From: an uncultured Eggerthellaceae bacterium
Lineage (GTDB): Bacteria; Actinomycetota; Coriobacteriia; Coriobacteriales; Eggerthellaceae
Direction: 5' to 3'
Assembly: GCA_910580205.1 (NCBI GenBank)
Contig: CAJTVP010000005.1
Span: 1-64,000, forward strand
Length of the DNA: 64,000 bases
Position numbers and translations under genes: made by a program. This document shows, one piece after another, positions 63,014 through 64,000 of this stretch. The notes beneath the pieces are model-generated. The model was not told the DNA's origin and did not search any database. It worked only from the letters and a program-made list of their open reading frames with translations. Position 1 is the first letter of the stretch, and every line of letters begins with the position of its first letter.

Positions 63014-64000
63014 TCACGACCGCTTGAACATGCCTTTTATGCGATCCACCAGAAAAGCACGTTCGCCTCTACTCAAAACAATCCAATACTCCAAGAATAT
63101 GATTCCCGCAGCAGTCAAAACGACTCCGAATATCAATGACATCCAACTTGCGAAGATGAACCAATGCTTGATCATGAATACCACGGCGCAGCCGAACACG
63201 CAAACTCCAACATTCATTAAGATGAGCCTGTAGATGAAAGAGTATTGGCCTCCAAGACAATATCCAGAATAGATGGGGAGGAATAAAAGAGATCTTATCA
63301 GCTCCATCAATGAGCTGATGCCCACGATAACCAAAAGTTTCCCTTCAATCCCGTCAACAAATTGAAGAGCCAGAAGGGTCAATGCTAGCGAAACAGCCGC
63401 TTCTATCACGAGATATATCGATGTGACACGAAGCTTGTTCATGGCAGTGAAGACATTCCAGAGAGGCTCTAACGGTAAAAGGATGATGTACGGAACGCAT
63501 ATCACGACTGTCAGCAGCTCAAGCAAAGAAGCGTTCTGATTTGGTACCCAGAGAGAATAAAAATCCGCCCCAAAGCAAATGATGATGATCACGGGCACCG
63601 AAGAAAGGAGCCCAAGCAACCTCATCGCTGAGCGAAGCTGCGCTTTCATCTCATCCGTATTTTCATGGGCAAAAGAGATGACCAGCTTAGGCATGAAGGC
63701 TGATGCCATGGTCGCGAACAAGCTGTACAGCTGTTGAGGGATCATCTTGGCGATCGCAAGAATGCCCATGGGACCCGCGCCGATGAAAAGATTCGTAAGA
63801 AGCAGGTCGAGTCCTGAACGCATGATCGTTCCAAGACGCGTGATGCTGTTCCATAGCCCGGCTTTGAATAAGGTTTTGAGTTTGTTGAGAGAAAAAGAAG
63901 AGGCCTTTATCTTCACATTGGGAAGGAGCTTCTTTGTATACCGAAGATTGAACAGAAAGGTGTAGATGCTCTGCACCAATGCCCCAACTCCGATGTACCA
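63014..64000 (-). CDS. Wzx-type oligosaccharide flippase, N-terminal part beyond the window
   Basis: The frame is open through the right edge; 328 C-terminal residues are visible. About nine hydrophobic helices and the segment FKAGLWNSITRLGTIMRSGLD followed by LLLTNLFIGAGPMGILAIAK match the polysaccharide flippase family (MOP superfamily). It would flip undecaprenyl-linked repeat units, while the ABC exporter encoded at 55-58 kb exports a finished polymer, so two export routes are encoded side by side. Confidence 0.88.
   Translation of the reverse strand, partial: WYIGVGALVQSIYTFLFNLRYTKKLLPNVKIKASSFSLNKLKTLFKAGLWNSITRLGTIMRSGLDLLLTNLFIGAGPMGILAIAKMIPQQLYSLFATMASAFMPKLVISFAHENTDEMKAQLRSAMRLLGLLSSVPVIIIICFGADFYSLWVPNQNASLLELLTVVICVPYIILLPLEPLWNVFTAMNKLRVTSIYLVIEAAVSLALTLLALQFVDGIEGKLLVIVGISSLMELIRSLLFLPIYSGYCLGGQYSFIYRLILMNVGVCVFGCAVVFMIKHWFIFASWMSLIFGVVLTAAGIIFLEYWIVLSRGERAFLVDRIKGMFKRS

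Overview
The window reads as a piece of a Gram-positive, GC-rich chromosome, most likely from the Coriobacteriia (Actinomycetota). This is an inference from gene content: fused SecDF, an archaeal-type topoisomerase I, ThyX, QueH, a fused ECF ATPase, choline-binding-type wall repeats, many GTG starts and several apparently leaderless genes. No rRNA or tRNA gene was seen to confirm it. No insertion sequence, integrase, CRISPR array or phage gene was recognised. Most genes lie on the minus strand and are tightly packed, with frequent ATGA or GTGA start/stop overlaps.

Positions 1-26 kb are housekeeping. From left to right they hold the ATP synthase genes atpA(partial)-H-F-E-B-I, dCMP deaminase, glyA, rpiB, a FAD-oxidoreductase/TsaC fusion, a BaiN/HI0933-type flavoprotein, an alanine/glycine:cation symporter, a fused EcfA1A2 ATPase, DUF1292, secDF, tgt, a HAD hydrolase, queH with a small coupled gene, topA, a DUF1385 membrane protein, thyX, a lone Hpt protein and an LCP-family ligase. 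Several metabolic links are visible: dCMP deaminase, GlyA and ThyX feed dTMP synthesis, and QueH and Tgt act in queuosine formation.

Positions 26-64 kb are a large cell-surface glycan locus. One block (26.5-32.8 kb) has PglF-, PglC- and PglE-like enzymes with two glycosyltransferases, enough to start a glycan on undecaprenyl phosphate. A second block (32.9-46.6 kb, one long minus-strand run) has RfbB and WecE for dTDP-Fuc4N, a GlfT2-like galactofuranosyltransferase and a three-part glycosylation set: a CsbB/GtrB-like transferase, an ArnE/F-like small-transporter pair and YfhO. It also holds an unusual ATP-grasp / epimerase / HpcH-HpaI aldolase / HAD cassette. A third block (46.8-55.3 kb) has a wall-anchored L,D-transpeptidase, a large two-enzyme amidase/glucosaminidase, a GT2/DUF2304 pair and a LicD phosphotransferase. 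A fourth block (55.3-64 kb) has an ABC polymer exporter whose ATPase carries three CWB2-like wall-binding repeats, an MBOAT/AlgJ O-acetylation pair, two glycosyltransferases and the start-truncated Wzx flippase.

The strongest candidates for something undescribed are the ABC ATPase with cytoplasmic CWB2-like repeats, the ATP-grasp/aldolase/HAD cassette next to WecE and YfhO, and the FAD-oxidoreductase/TsaC fusion. All functional calls come from reading motifs by eye; no database search was possible.
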